DNA of 64,000 nt from Tremella fuciformis. Lineage: Eukaryota > Basidiomycota > Tremellomycetes > Tremellales > Tremellaceae. The stretch is taken from NCBI GenBank assembly GCA_032768795.1, contig CP136494.1, positions 744,001 through 808,000 on the forward strand. The letters run 5' to 3'. This document shows positions 36,026 through 49,500 of this stretch, piece after piece (the first letter of the stretch is position 1; every line of letters starts with the position of its first letter). Under the pieces are notes generated by a model. It worked only from the letters and a program-made list of their open reading frames with translations. It did not search any database and was not told the DNA's origin. Both the position numbers and the translations under genes were made by a program.

Positions 36026-36882
36026 CTAGTAGATCTACTTTCATCAGCATCAGACCCTGGGCACTGAATCTACCGGCACTGACCTCATCGAATGGCCTCG
36101 TATCCTTGAAACAGCTCTCCCAGACTTCGTTGACAGCCTGCTCGGCTTGCTCCTTGGATGAGCATGCGGGGTTGTTCTGCACTGACAAGACGGCTCTGCG
36201 CTTGACGCAGACTTGATGTTGCTTGCTGAAGGCGTAGAAGCCTCGGTCCACTTCGCGGGTCCATCGACAATCGCCAGACAAGTTGGCGGCACGGATCTAG
36301 CTATCAGAGGGGCCGAAACGGTCAAGAGGGAGTCCAAGCTGACCTCGCTGCACGCGTGATGTCGAAGATTGTTCCAGTCGACCTTGAAGCGACAATGGTC
36401 AAAGGCGTGAACGAGCTCGTGGGCGATTGTATCTTCCATGTGCTTCTTGTTGAGAAAACGGTCCTGGCACAGGAGCACACCGTAATCGGGGCTAAAGCCG
36501 CCAGAGTGGGTCTCTGGACACGGGTGACACTGAATCGATGACGAGTCGAATGGGCAGCCGGACAGGCGGAGATGTTTGAGCATGAAGACGATGATCGGAC
36601 CTGCAACAGTCAGCCATGCTCACGCCCGCATTGTGGAGACTCGCTTCGCTCCATCAGCTGCCGCTTCCACTTCTCGCATTGATCCCAATCCCTCTCCAGC
36701 TTCTTCTGAGCCAGACGCTCATCCCTCGCAGCCTTTTCGTCCTCGCTCAAACCCAGGCCGGTAAATTGGGCCAAAGAGCTGCGCCAGCGCTCGAAACCTG
36801 CAGGACTTTCCTCTGATGCGCTGAGCGCAGTGAAGACCCTCCGTGGTGTGCTCGGGCCAGCCTGGGCGTTCTCGGAGCTCAT
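36026..36882 (-). CDS. ATP23: mitochondrial inner membrane protease ATP23
   Basis: A metalloprotease of the mitochondrial intermembrane space that matures and chaperones ATP synthase subunit 6 in yeast; about 244 residues. The catalytic HExxH is in [19 protein letters not shown]. Paired cysteines ([15 protein letters not shown], and further in [12 protein letters not shown] and [11 protein letters not shown]) fit the family. The end is [12 protein letters not shown] over a last intron. The start ATG at 36882 gives [10 protein letters not shown]. Between exon 1 ([13 protein letters not shown]) and exon 2 ([15 protein letters not shown]) only a 23-nt intron (36601-36623) keeps frame; the conventional-size alternative does not. 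Either this is an ultra-short intron or the assembly has an indel. Start faces XRN1. Confidence 0.9.
36601..36623 (-). other. candidate 23-nt ultra-short intron in ATP23
   Basis: The intron reads GTGAGC, then ATG, GCTGAC branch, then TGTTGCAG: all three splice motifs within 23 nt. It joins GGG C to GT CCG in frame. The other donor, GTCTCC, gives 43 nt but breaks the frame. Confidence 0.45.
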
Positions 36883-37276
36883 GGCGAGGCTGATGAGAGA
36901 CGGTGTCGTTTCGAAATTAATCGCTCTATTGGAGGCCAGTGTGGCTCGGCTCCGGATCGAATCGGCAACACGGCGCGCTCGGTGCGGTGGTCGACATCGA
37001 GCTTGACTCACGTTTGTTCATCTCTCCAACCTTTTGCTTCTTCTTGCGTCGTCCCCCTTCTCACTCCGCCCGCTTCTCTCGCTCTCGGCTTCAGAGGTAT
37101 CTTCAGTCCGCGGAGCCAGGCTCGTGCGCGACACATTCAAACCCAACCTGAAGCCAGTGGCAACATTCGACTCGGCTCTACCGCGCAACCTAACTGTCTG
37201 TGTATTGCACACTACGATTCTCGTGTGTCCTCGTTTCTGCTTATCTGGCATTGCTTGTCGTTCTTTGTGAATCATC
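36883..37276. promoter_or_regulatory. divergent promoter region, ATP23 / XRN1
   Basis: A 394-bp interval between divergent starts. Pyrimidine-rich runs occur on the plus strand before XRN1. No open frame is supported. Confidence 0.4.
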
Positions 37277-40200
37277 ATGGGTGAGCTGAGATGGTCTTAG
37301 TAAACGGGTCTTCAGCTGACGCTCAGGTATCCCAAAGGTCTGCTCTTGCGATCTCCATCTCCCCCTATGACTGACGACATAATAGTTCTTCCGATGGGTG
37401 TCGGAGAGGTACCCTCTCACCTCGCAGCTCATCACTCCCAACTCCATACCTACATTCGACAACTTGTAGTGAGTGTCAACATCGCTGTCTCAGTCGTGTC
37501 ACTGACAAGCAGCTTGGACATGGCAAGCTGACATTGAAGATCGCATGTCCCTTACTGATGATCAGAACGGCATCATTCACAACTGTTCACACCCTCCTTC
37601 ATCAGAAAACGACCCTCATTTCCGCATCACAGAGGAACAGATGGTCCTGGCGATCTTTGCATACATCGATCATCTATTTACCAAGATCAAACCCCGCAAG
37701 GTATTCTTCATGGCGATCGACGGTGTTGCGCCGCGAGCCAAGATGAACCAGCAACGAAGCCGTCGATTCCGCACGGCGAGGGACGCAAAGGAGAAGCGAG
37801 AAGAGGCCGAAAGAAAGGGCGAAAAGTTGCCGGAAGAGAAGGCATTCGATTCCAACTGTATCACGCCCGGTGAGCAAGGAGTCTGTGTCCGATGGTCAGC
37901 TCACTATAAGGGACCCCTTTCATGGCCAGACTCTCGAATCACCTCAAATACTATGTAAGCAAGAGAATATCAGAAGACGCCGAATGGCGAAACGTCAAGG
38001 TCATCCTTAGTGGACATGACGTGAGCAGGCCAGCTTCTGCCCTGCCAGTGCTCGACTGACACCCAGGTGCCCGGGGAGGGCGAACACAAAATTCAGGAAT
38101 TCATCCGGTTGAGCAAGGCTCAGCCAGACTAGTGGGCTGCTGCAGTCGTCAGCGAATCGCCACTGACGGATCAGCAACCCCAACACACGTCACTGCTTGT
38201 ACGGCCTTGATGCCGACCTGATCATGCTGGGTTTATTAAGTCATGATCCCCACTTCTGCCTCCTGCGTGAGGAGGTCACATTCGGCCGCAAATCAAAGAA
38301 GACTACCGGGTAAGCTTAGTCACGTTCACCTAGAGTAAGGTTAAATGTCAGCCTGGCCCAAACCAACTTCTTCCTGCTGCACCTCTCCCTGCTCCGCGAG
38401 TATCTGGATCTTGAATTCGGCTCTCTTGCGCAGCAGATCCCCTTCGAATACAGCTTGGAACGCATCATTGACGATTTCATCCTCATGGGCATCTTCGTCG
38501 GCAACGACTTCTTGCCCCACCTACCCGATCTACATATCAACGAGGGCGCTTTGGAGCGCATCTGGGACATCTACAAAGAGATTTTGCCCGAGGCCGGAGG
38601 ATACCTCAATGAATATGGTACGATATCACTTCCTCGTCTTCAGCTCATGCTCGACCACCTGGCCAGGTACGAGGTCGAGAATTTCGAGGCCGAATTCGCC
38701 GACCAGAACTGGTATAAAGGCAAGCAGCACAAGGAGATCGAGGCCATGGAAAAGGCTCGCAAACGAGGCAAACTTGTCATCACGAAAGATCAAAAGAAGA
38801 TCTTGACAGATGTCAAGAAATTTGTGACGAAACATCAGACAAAACCCACAATCGAAGACAAGTGTACCTTCGTGAACAACTTTTCGGTGCGCGACCGCAG
38901 ATTCGTCCAGGAACTCGTGGATTCATTGCACCTGCGAGCGACGTGGGACGAGGTGGACGACTACGGCCAATCATTGGTCGTTCTTCGCTTCGACATGGAG
39001 GGCGTCAGCGATGAAGAGGACGAGCAGACAGGCGATCCTGAAGATGGCGAATGGGAATCGGAGGGAGAAGGGGACCTGGCCATTCAACGTGTCTTCGAGA
39101 AGTACAACAAGGCCAAGGTCGTCGAGAACACCGTGGAGGACTTCGAAGAATCTTACGAGGAGACTGTGCACCAAAAGATGGAGGAATGGAAGAAAGGATA
39201 TTATAAGGTACGCATCTCTCAACCAGTCACGACTTCCGCTGAAACTCGAAGGAGAAGCTAGAAATAGACTACACCAACCCCGAAGAGCTGCACGCCATTG
39301 TGTACCGCTACATTGAGGGGCTACAGTGGATCGTCAACTACTACTACAAAGGCGTCTCTAGTTGGGGTTGGTTTTACAATTACCATTTTGCTCCTCGTAT
39401 CACCGGTGCGCCACATCCATTCCTCGCGCGCCGTATGCTTATCCCAGATTTGAAGGGAATCGCAGACTTCAAATTCAACTTCGATTTTGGCAAGCCATTC
39501 ACCCCGTTCCAACAGCTCATGGGAGTGTTGCCGGAGGAGAGTCGGGAGCACGTACCTCTGGCATATCGCGATCTCATGTACGAAGAGACATCGCCTATCA
39601 TCGACTTTTATCCTGTCAATTTCGAATTGGACATGAACGGCAAAAAGCAGGACTGGGAGGCCGTCGTCAAGATTCCTTTCATCGATCAGGAACGGCTATT
39701 GCGTGCCATGGCGCCCCGGGATGTTCGCTTGACCGACGAGGAGAAACAGCGAAACAATGGCAATGTGTTGAGCACGCAATTCACCTTTGATGACAGCCAC
39801 GACAAGACATATCCCTCTTCCTTGCCCGGCTTCTTCCCCGATATCGTCAAGTGTAGGTGTAGTGGTGTGCCTTTCAATCTGCCCACACTTGGCAACGGCA
39901 TCGAACTCGTCACAGGGCTCCTGGATGGAGTTCATCTTGGAGCTTCTGCCCTCGCCGGTTTCCCCTCCTTGCAGACACTCCCTCACTCCGGCGCTTTGGG
40001 ATTCCATGGCGTCAATGTCTTCCAGTCAGACAGCAAGAACCGCTCTATGGTCATAACTGTCCATGGCAAGCACGATCATCCAAACGTGGCGGCTCTGGCG
40101 CCCAGCATGATCGGCCAACGAACATTCCACAGTTGGCCCTATCTTCAAGAAGGCCTCGTTGTCGCGTTATCCGACCAAAACGCCAAGTACGAGCTGCAAT

Positions 40201-42078
40201 CGGCAGGTCGGAGCTCAAAGATCGTTTCCACGCCACACAACCCGCTGCAAGCCATTGCTTGGAAGAAGTCGGCGGATTACATCGAGCACCACAATTCGAA
40301 ACGATTCGGCATCATTACCGGTCACGTGGACGTCATGCTACATGTCCGACCTCTGAAAGGCTTGAAGCGAATGGACACAGGAGCGTTGGTCAAGGACTAT
40401 GAGCCAGCCGAGAAGGAGATCACCCAAGCATTGCAGCTCTCCGTCAGTCAGGTCGTATTCGAGGACGAGCGGTATCTTGTGAGTCAGTCGTCACGAGTCA
40501 AGCAGTTACTCATGTTGTAGGAAAAGGGTGCGCCTCCAATGGCGGTGGAGTTCCCTGTAGGCGAAAAGGTTATCTTCCTTGGTAGACAAGTGTACGGAGC
40601 CGCCGCGCAAGTCACTGGCACCACCCATGACGCAATGACCATCAATGTTGCTGTAAGCCATACCTCAAGTAATCAGCACATACTGATCATAGTTTTTCCC
40701 GACCGAGGCGAAGGAGAACGCCCAGTTCACTATGGTAGTCAGGCAACGTCCGTCCGGCACCTACTTGCCGTCACCGATCCTGTCGCGCCGGTTGCGCATC
40801 TCTGCGCTCGGCCTCTCACGAATCACCTCCACTCTACTTGTCCAGCTTCAAGATGGCTCGAAGACCAACATTGGCCTGTCGTTGAAATTTGAGTCTCGTG
40901 GCCTCAAGGTGCTGGGCTACACAAGACGGAACGACCGCGGATGGGAGTATTCTGAACTGGCGGCACAGGCGCTCGAGAAGTACAAGGCGGCATTCCCCGA
41001 ACCTTTTGCCAACCTCGATTCGCGTCGCAGTGACATTGTCGTCTCCGCCGAGCTTTGCCCTTCATCCGACGACCCGGACAAGGTGATCAAGGATATGAAG
41101 CGTTGGCTCAAGGCAAACGACCTCGTTGATCTCGAACCGGTATCATTATTCGCCGAACAGTTGGAGAAGGAGAGTGTAGCTATGATCGAGAAGCTCGCCA
41201 ACCATTTCCAGGCGCTCAAAAAGCCGGAGAGCATCCGTCGCGCTACCGTACAGAACACGCCTCGTCAAGCAGTGCTCAAGCCCTCTCATGCTATCTACCG
41301 CCTTCAAGGCCAGAAGTTCCACCTTGGCGATCGTGTCATCATGGTTCAAGATGCCGCGGCGGGAGGTGTCCCTCTGGCCATGAAGGGTGTCGTCGTGGGC
41401 ATTGCGTCGAGAGACATCGATGTTGTCTGGGACGTGCCGTTCATGGGAGGCGAGACGTTGCAAGGTCGCTGTTCCGAATATCGCGGGTCAACCGTCCCGT
41501 TCACTTCGTGTCTCAATCTCACCGCTCCGCAATTCGCCGTCGATGAGCAGACGGGGCCCGCTGCACTTGGACAGAATGCGGCCTTCAAGCCTCAGATTGG
41601 ACCTCGCCCTGCGCTGCCCATGCAGAACTTCCAGCCTAGTCGACCTGGCAAGCAGCAGCCGGTCAACATCATGCGAAACCCGGCTCGAGCCCCTCCAACA
41701 GTGGCAGCCAATGTCAACTACAACCAGGCTGCAAAGGGGATCCGTCCGACCCCGACTGCACCTGCTGCCCATGTCTCGCATGGAGATCGCATGCAGGCGA
41801 TCTTGGCTGGCCAGGAGAGGCTCATGCAGGCGCAACGAGCGAATGCGCCGCCCCAGTCTCACGTAGCTCATCGTCCTCACGGAGTGGTCTCACCCAAGTC
41901 GAGCGTTCATTCACTGCCACATGTGCCCCATCCTCCCAATGGACAGGCGGGAGCTGCCAATGGCCACACGAACGGAGACCTGAATGGGAATGCTTCTCGA
42001 GGCAGAGGTCATGGCAGAGGACGGGGAAGGGGACGTGGAAGGGGACGCCCGCATGGACAGGCTATTGAGGCTTCTTGA
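37277..42078 (+). CDS. XRN1: 5'-3' exoribonuclease 1
   Basis: The cytoplasmic 5'-3' exonuclease that degrades decapped mRNA; about 1,430 residues with eleven inferred introns. The N-terminus [20 protein letters not shown] is assembled from ATGG (37277-37280), an 11-nt micro-exon (37327-37337) and a longer exon. Then come a 10-nt micro-exon (37513-37522) and a GC-AG intron (37523-37565) to [10 protein letters not shown]. Catalytic core blocks include [55 protein letters not shown], and [17 protein letters not shown]. The C-terminal part reads [20 protein letters not shown], the conserved tower side. The tail ends with repeated Gly-Arg ([12 protein letters not shown]), an RNA-binding type patch. 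XRN1 is preferred over XRN2/RAT1 because of this domain order and the lack of the RAT1 zinc knuckle. Confidence 0.96.
37281..37326 (+). other. intron one base after XRN1 start codon
   Basis: GTGAGC...GCTGACGCTCAG interrupts codon 2 after ATGG. The next exon is only 11 nt (GTATCCCAAAG), giving Met-Gly-Ile-Pro-Lys. Confidence 0.75.
37523..37565 (+). other. GC-AG intron in XRN1
   Basis: The donor is GACATG|GCAAGC and the acceptor GATCAG. It joins FDNLYLDM to [10 protein letters not shown], the invariant XRN joint region, in frame. Confidence 0.75.
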
Positions 42079-42460
42079 TGAGCTGTTCTGACCCATGCAT
42101 CATTCGCCTCATGCTCGGAGATTTTCGGCGTTAAGTCGTGGCGGGGCTTGGGTGTCTCTGTCTGAGGTTTGATTCCACGCGCGCCAGCCAAGTCCGACGC
42201 AACACCTAAAGACTGTCTCTCTCTCTCTCTCTCTCCATTGTCACTCTCATCTCCTCGATCTGCCTTTGACAACTGTCCTCCAGCTGCACCAAACAAGCCC
42301 TCTCCTGAGCCTCTGCCGAGAGGAAATACTGGTCGCACGATAGAAGAACGCTTGGTACCGGTCCCCACCCCTTCGGTCACAGCTCAACGCGTGCGACCTT
42401 TGCTCGGCCCCACTCGGTCTTTGAGGCTTCTTTGGTTCTCCCACTCTTGCCTCGTGCGAC
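42079..42460. promoter_or_regulatory. XRN1-PP2A intergenic region with CT-rich tract
   Basis: A 382-bp gap upstream of PP2A in the same direction as XRN1. It contains a dinucleotide run (TC)n at about 42215-42235. CT-rich stretches are common in promoters and 5' UTRs of active basidiomycete genes. Confidence 0.5.
42215..42235. repeat. (TC)n microsatellite
   Basis: A perfect TC dinucleotide run of about 21 bp, about 225 bp upstream of the PP2A start codon. Confidence 0.85.
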
Positions 42461-44045
<1,585 letters not shown>

Positions 44046-44676
44046 CTAGGCTTGGGACTGCTCTGTCGCCTTGTTCTTCTCGTCCTCCTCCTCTTGAAGC
44101 ATCTCGTCCCTCGCTCGTGTTAGAGCTAGACCCATCCTGCCATCAGCCTCCCCGCAAGTAGCTCGTCGGATCGGATGGAGCGACCGACCGGTTCGCGCCC
44201 CACTCGCTCACATGCCCCATCGCATCCTCCACCCCGTACCCGATGCCCCAGATCCGATCATCAGCATTACACTCGACCAGCCACCGCCCCGCCGTCCCCC
44301 GCAGCGCCGCCCACCGCTCCGGCCACTCGGCGCGCCCAAACTTGAGCCGATTGCCCCGCTGCACGACCCCGTCGTTGATCGTGTCCCACACCGCGCGGTC
44401 GAACCCCCGCACCTGCCGCCCGAGCGCCTTGGCCTCGGCCGGCGTCGCCGCGTCTAGGATGCGCTCGCACATGTCCGGCGAGAACAGCAGCGCCTTGCGG
44501 TACATCATGTAGTGCTCGCTCGTCTTGAAGCGCGCGCTGGGGTACAGGGGGTCGGCGAACGGCGCGGGGTACCACTGCGAGAGGATGGCGAGCGCGGCGG
44601 GGTTGGAGGGCGTGACGACGTGCGAGAAGAACAGCACGAGCTCGTCGCTGCGCGGCGACTGGGGCGGCCACGACAT
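44046..44676 (-). CDS. NADAR (YbiA-like, DUF1768) N-glycosidase family protein
   Basis: A small protein of about 193 residues. It reads LVLFFSHVVTPSNPAALAIL, SQWYPAPF, KTSEHYMMYRKALLF, ILDAATPAEAKALGRQV, then NDGVVQRGNRLKFG and DRIWGIGYG. The end, SEWGANR, joins over a 50-nt intron to MGLALTRARDEMLQ, the usual NADAR close (WGxNxLG). Known members (bacterial YbiA, plant RIBA-linked) hydrolyse N-glycosidic bonds of early riboflavin intermediates or release ADP-ribose from nucleic acid. The fungal role is not known to me. The gene starts 88 bp downstream of RAM2 in the same orientation; a read-through frame across the two is a shadow, not a fusion. Confidence 0.82.
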
Positions 44677-44764
44677 CTAGGTAATTGGAGAGGATTGATG
44701 GATGCAGAGTGGATGAGAGGCAAAGGCACATGACGTACACGGACCGCATACATACAGCACAGCG

Positions 44765-46035
44765 CTACACGCTGCTGGCGCGGTGATGCCAATACGCCGC
44801 GCGCATCTTGTCGTACGTCGTCCCTAGCTCCAGGTACACCTCGCGCGCCTGCTCGCCCTTGCCCGCCTGCACGAGCGTGTCGGCGAGGTACTCGAGCGCA
44901 TGGGAGATTGGGAGGGGTGTGTCGGGCGGCACCGGCTCGGAGGGGAGGGGCAGGGCCGCGTCGGGCGACTGGGCGAGGGCCGCGACGCCTTCTCTGGCGG
45001 TGTAGGGGAGGACGGCCGGCAAGAGCGGAGCCATGGGGAGCTGGAAGTGTTTGAGCAGGCTGCGCGTGAGACTCGCCTAGCGCGCCGGCGCCGGCAGAGG
45101 ACGTACCCCCGCAGGTAGTTCCACGCCGATACGTTGTGCGGGATCTTGTGGATCGCTCGCAGGGCATAACTGCTGTGAGCTGCGCGCGTCGCGGCCCCGC
45201 GACGACCCACTGTATCTCTTCTTTCCCCCCGTCTTCGCCGCCCGGAGCGCCCGGCCGCGCTATCCGTAGATACCACCTCCATCCCCATGCGCTGTTATTC
45301 CGCCCGTCCGTGCGTAGCATCTCGTCGCACCATGCCTGCTCGGCGGCCCATTCTGGCTCTGATATCCGGCTGAGCGAGGAGAAGTGTGAGTAGAGCCAGT
45401 GGAGGTATGCCCATGTGTGGTAGTTTTTCGGGTCGGGGATGAGCGAGTCGTGGGCGTAATCGATCTCCTTGGTCGGGTGTTCCGGGGAGATCTTCTCCAG
45501 CAGCAGGAGGCGATGGTGCCTCTCCTCAGCATCGTCAAGCACTGCATACTGGTGAGGGCGAGGCTCACCATACTTGGTACGACTTGAGGTTTTCCCGTGC
45601 AAATTCGTTCATCAGCTCGAGCTCCACCTCGAGGTCCTTGTCCAGTACGAGCAGCGTGGCCATCCTGTACCGCCTACTGCGTCAGGAGGCCTCCTCTCCT
45701 CGACGTTGACCCTTACCATACGGTGTAGTGGGCCGGGTTCATCCGGATGATGGTCTCGGTCAGCTCGAGCACGCGCTCAGACTTTTCCCCAGACGCCGAG
45801 ACGGCTCGAAAGTAGTCCATGGCTGTACGGTCTTGGAGTTGAGCATGAGACCTACATGAGCTACCGGAAGAGCTTACACTGCTCAGAGTACATGATGGGG
45901 ACGAGCGGATCCGGCCCGTCATCTTGCGGGATGGGCTGGATGTCTGTCCAGAGGTGGCCCTGGGGAAGGGAGAGGTGGGCGGTAGCCTGGCGTGAGCGAG
46001 TGGCAGAGGGGAGATCGATCAGAATCGCCCACCAT
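44765..46035 (-). CDS. RAM2: protein farnesyltransferase/geranylgeranyltransferase type-1 alpha subunit
   Basis: The shared alpha subunit of FTase and GGTase-I, which prenylate CaaX proteins. PFTA-type repeats are visible: ETIIRMNPAHYTVWRYRMAT, NEFARENLKSYQVWHHRLLL, PDPKNYHTWAYLHWL, RNNSAWGWRWYL and KIPHNVSAWNYLRGYV. About 315 residues. The start is an ATG (46033-46035) directly followed by an intron (45987-46032), giving M-ATAHLSLPQGHLWTDIQP in frame. Without that intron no ATG opens the conserved first exon. The C-terminal part after residue 230 is less conserved. The TAG stop is at 44765. A TATA-like element lies 55-61 bp upstream. The gene faces the phosphoketolase gene across 527 bp. Confidence 0.92.
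45987..46032 (-). other. intron immediately after the RAM2 start codon
   Basis: ATG|GTGGGC...CACGCCAG|GCTACC: the first exon supplies only the initiator codon. Branch-like CTCAC is near the acceptor. The reading frame of the conserved next exon has no other ATG. Confidence 0.65.
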
Positions 46036-46089
46036 GATGGCTATGAGTGACACGCAGATGCGAAGAGCTCTGTGCTGCCCGCCCCGCCC

Positions 46090-46096
46090 TATATAA
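46090..46096 (-). promoter_or_regulatory. TATA-like element for RAM2
   Basis: The minus strand reads TTATATA, 55-61 bp upstream of the RAM2 start codon. Confidence 0.4.
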
Positions 46097-46437
46097 CGGT
46101 CGTTGTTCCACACCTCTGTCTGAAGCAGACAGACAATAAGCGTCGCCTTGATCTGTGCCACGTGGGCATGATACGCGTGCCTGAATGTCGGCTGATGTCC
46201 GTGATCATGTCCGATTCAGGGCCTCGGCCGAGTGTGTGTGAGTGTGGCGGCGGCGTCATTCAACTGTTCCGGAATGGGACAAGGTCGGGTACTCGTCCAT
46301 GACCACTCCGAGAACGCCGTCTACTCTCAGACCGAGTTATCTTCCTCTCTCTCTCTCTTCTCCAGCAGCTACTGCTCTCGCTCTCGGTCACCGATCTCCG
46401 GCACTAGCATCCATCTGTCGGCCCCCGGCTTCCCACG

Positions 46438-46444
46438 TATATAG
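46438..46444 (+). promoter_or_regulatory. TATA-like element for phosphoketolase
   Basis: TATATAG about 120 bp before the ATG and about 75 bp after a CT-rich tract; this arrangement suits a strongly expressed fungal gene. Confidence 0.5.
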
Positions 46445-46562
46445 GGTACACACCACCACTTGACACTCAGAGCACACGTTGCACCCCCTCCTTCATCACC
46501 TCTTAACCTTTCCGCAAACACTTTGTCTGTCTCCCACCACCACTGACGAGGCCTCTCCCACC

Positions 46563-49500
46563 ATGGCCACCACAGGTCTCGCCTCGTCCTCGGCAACCAA
46601 GTTTGACGCCGTCACTCCTCCCAAACCCTCCTCCCTCCCCGCGGATCTCGTCGGGCAGCTTCTCGTCAACCTCGACGACAAGATTGCCGCCCTCAAGGCC
46701 AAGCAGGGGGCCCTCGACATCGAAGGTCTCCTCGCTTACCAGCACGTGTGCAACTACCTGTGAGCCGTCCACGTCCATCCCGACCGCCGGGCAGGCCAGG
46801 CGTTGCTGACCACCCGCAGGTCGGCGGCCCAGATCTTCCTCCGCAGCAACGCCCTCCTCACTCGCAAGCTCGAGCGGGATGACATCAAGCGCAGGCTTCT
46901 AGGCCACTGGGGTACCTGCCCAGGGCTCAACTTTGCCTATGCCCACACCAACAACCTCATCACCACCCACGAGGGTGAGAAGGACTTTCCCGAGTTCATC
47001 TTCCTGACCGGGGTGAGTTGATCGATTGATGGGCATGCAGTCGGCTCGCTGACCTTGCAGCCCGGTCATGGTGCTCCCGCTCTACTTTCTGCCCTCTTCG
47101 TCGAGGGCAGCATCACCAAGTTCTACCCCGAGTACGCCATGTCCGCCGAGGGACTCGAGGCATTCGTCAGGGCCTTCTCCATGCCCGGTAAGATCTGCTG
47201 GAGATGCCTGCCCGGACGCTCCGCTGATCGGCAGGCGGATTCCCCTCCCACGTGAACGCCGAGACACCCGGCGCGATCCACGAGGGTGGTGAGCTCGGCT
47301 ACTGCCTCGCCGTCGCCTATGGCAGTGTCATGGACAAGCCTAATCACATCACCGTGGCCGTCATTGGTGATGGCGAGAGCGAGACGGGACCCACCGCGAC
47401 CGCATGGCACGCTCACAAAGTGAGTCTGAGGGCCTGTCTCGGACAACAGCTGATGCGCAGTACCTCGACCCCGCCGAGAGCGGTGCCGTCATCCCCATCC
47501 TCCACGTCAATGGCTACAAGATTGGCGAGAGGACTATCCCCGGCACCATGGACGACCTCGAGGTGAGCTTCTCTAATGATCCTACGTGACAAGCTAATGC
47601 CCTAAGCTTGCCTGTCTCTATACCGGCTATGGCTACCAAGTCCGCATTGTCGAATACGGTGCCGTGCCGGAGGGCGACGAGACCGACGCCGATGTCGCCG
47701 TCAACTACAACATGGCTGTCTCGATGCAGTGGGCCCTTGAGGAGATCCAGAAGATCCAGCGCGCCGCTCGATCCGGTAACCCCATCACCAAGCCCCGATG
47801 GCCCATGATCATCATGCGCACTCCGAAGGGCTGGTCCGGACCCAGGCAGACGCACGGAAACCCCATCGAGGGCAGCTGGCGCGCGCATCAGGTCCCCCTG
47901 CCCGAGGCCGTGGGCAACGATGAGGAATTCTCCCTGCTCATCCAGTGGCTCGAGTCGTACCACCCGAAAGAGCTGTTCAACGCATCCGTCGACTCCTCCG
48001 AGTCCAAGACCCACAACCCGGCCGCCAAGGCCGACGGCATTATTGCTGCTAAGGCCTTGCGCATCATCCCCAAGGATCTGCAGCGCCGCATGGGTTCCTC
48101 CGACGTGCGTCTCGCTTGCAGTTCCAAATGATCGCTGACAGAAAGATCACCTACCGCGGCTTTGTACCCCTCAAGACTCCCGAGTGGAAGGACTTTGGCA
48201 CCAAGCCCGCGGAGATCATCTCGAATATGAAGGCGTAAGTGCCGCCGATATCATGGGACTCTCAATGCATGCTGATCATGACAGTGTTGGCAAGTACGTT
48301 GCCAAGGTCGTCGAGTTGAACCCCGAGTCGTTCCGTATCTTCTCGCCCGACGAGTTGACCAGCAACAAGCTCGACGAGTCTTTCAAGGTCACCCACCGCA
48401 ATTTCCAGTGGGATCCCGAGACTGCCCACATTGGAGGTCGAGTCATTGAAATGCTCTCCGAGCACACTCTCCAGGGCTGGATGCAAGGCTACACTTTGAC
48501 CGGCCGCCACGCCTTGTTCCCGTCTTATGAGAGGTGAAGTCTCCCGACATTCCAATTGGCACAGGAGCTTACATTGTAGCTTCTTGGGTATCGTCCAGAC
48601 CATGATCGAGGTCAGTCTCCCTTGATGCCTCTTGAATCTCCTGACATCCTAGCAATACGCCAAGTTCGTCAAGATGGCTCTAGAGACCAAGTGGCGCGGT
48701 GACATTCCCGGCCTCACCTACATCATGAGCAGCACCCTCTGGCGTCAGGAGCACAACGGCTACTCGCACCAGAACCCAGGCGTGAGTTAGGTGATTCCTC
48801 CGGAGTGAAACTCAGAGGCAGCTGGTCGGCTCCTTCATCAGCTTGCCTCGTCACTTGGCTCGTATCTACTTCCCCGCAGATGCCAACACTAGCGTTTGCA
48901 CCATCGACCACTGCCTGCGTGCGAAGAACAGTAAGTCAGGTAGTCTGACGTTGATGATCAAGCTGACTCCATAGACATCAGCTTGATCGTCGGCTCGAAG
49001 AACCCGACCCTGTCGTGGCTTACGGTCGATGAGGTGAGATCATTGTCGGAGGCACAAGAGATACAGCTGACTGGCGAGGCTGAGAAACACTGCGTCGCCG
49101 GCGTCTCTGTTTGGGACAAATACTCGTCTGACGGCGGTGTCGACCCCGACGTTGTGATCGTTGGTTGTGGTGTCGAAGTCACCTTTGAAACCGTTGCCGC
49201 TGCTGCCATCCTCCGTAACGAAGGTGTCAAGGTCCGAGTTGTGAACATCAATGATCTCTTGGTGCTTGGCGCCAGTGGCGATCACCCGCACGCGCTCAGC
49301 GAGGAGTCCTTCGAGAGCCTCTTCACTGCCGACAAGCCTGTCATTATAAACTTCCACGGTTACCCCAAGGACATGGCCAGCTTGCTGTTCAGCCGCAAGA
49401 CTCACGTGGGACGCTCGAGGGTCAGTTCCGCACGCTTCCCACTTGCGCAGCTGCTGATGGCCAGTTCGACATTCTCGGCTACATCGAGCAGGGCACTACC

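Larger units (their letters stand above)
46036..46562. promoter_or_regulatory. divergent promoter region, RAM2 / phosphoketolase
   Basis: A 527-bp interval between divergent starts. On the phosphoketolase side it has a CT-rich tract at about 46341-46363 and a TATA-like element at 46438-46444. On the RAM2 side it has a TATA-like element at 46090-46096. No open frame is supported. Confidence 0.6.

Noticed and set aside
44505..45602. 365-residue frame seeming to fuse RAM2 and the NADAR gene
   Set aside because: It mixes a short true RAM2 exon with shadow frames; intron-aware reading gives two separate complete proteins.
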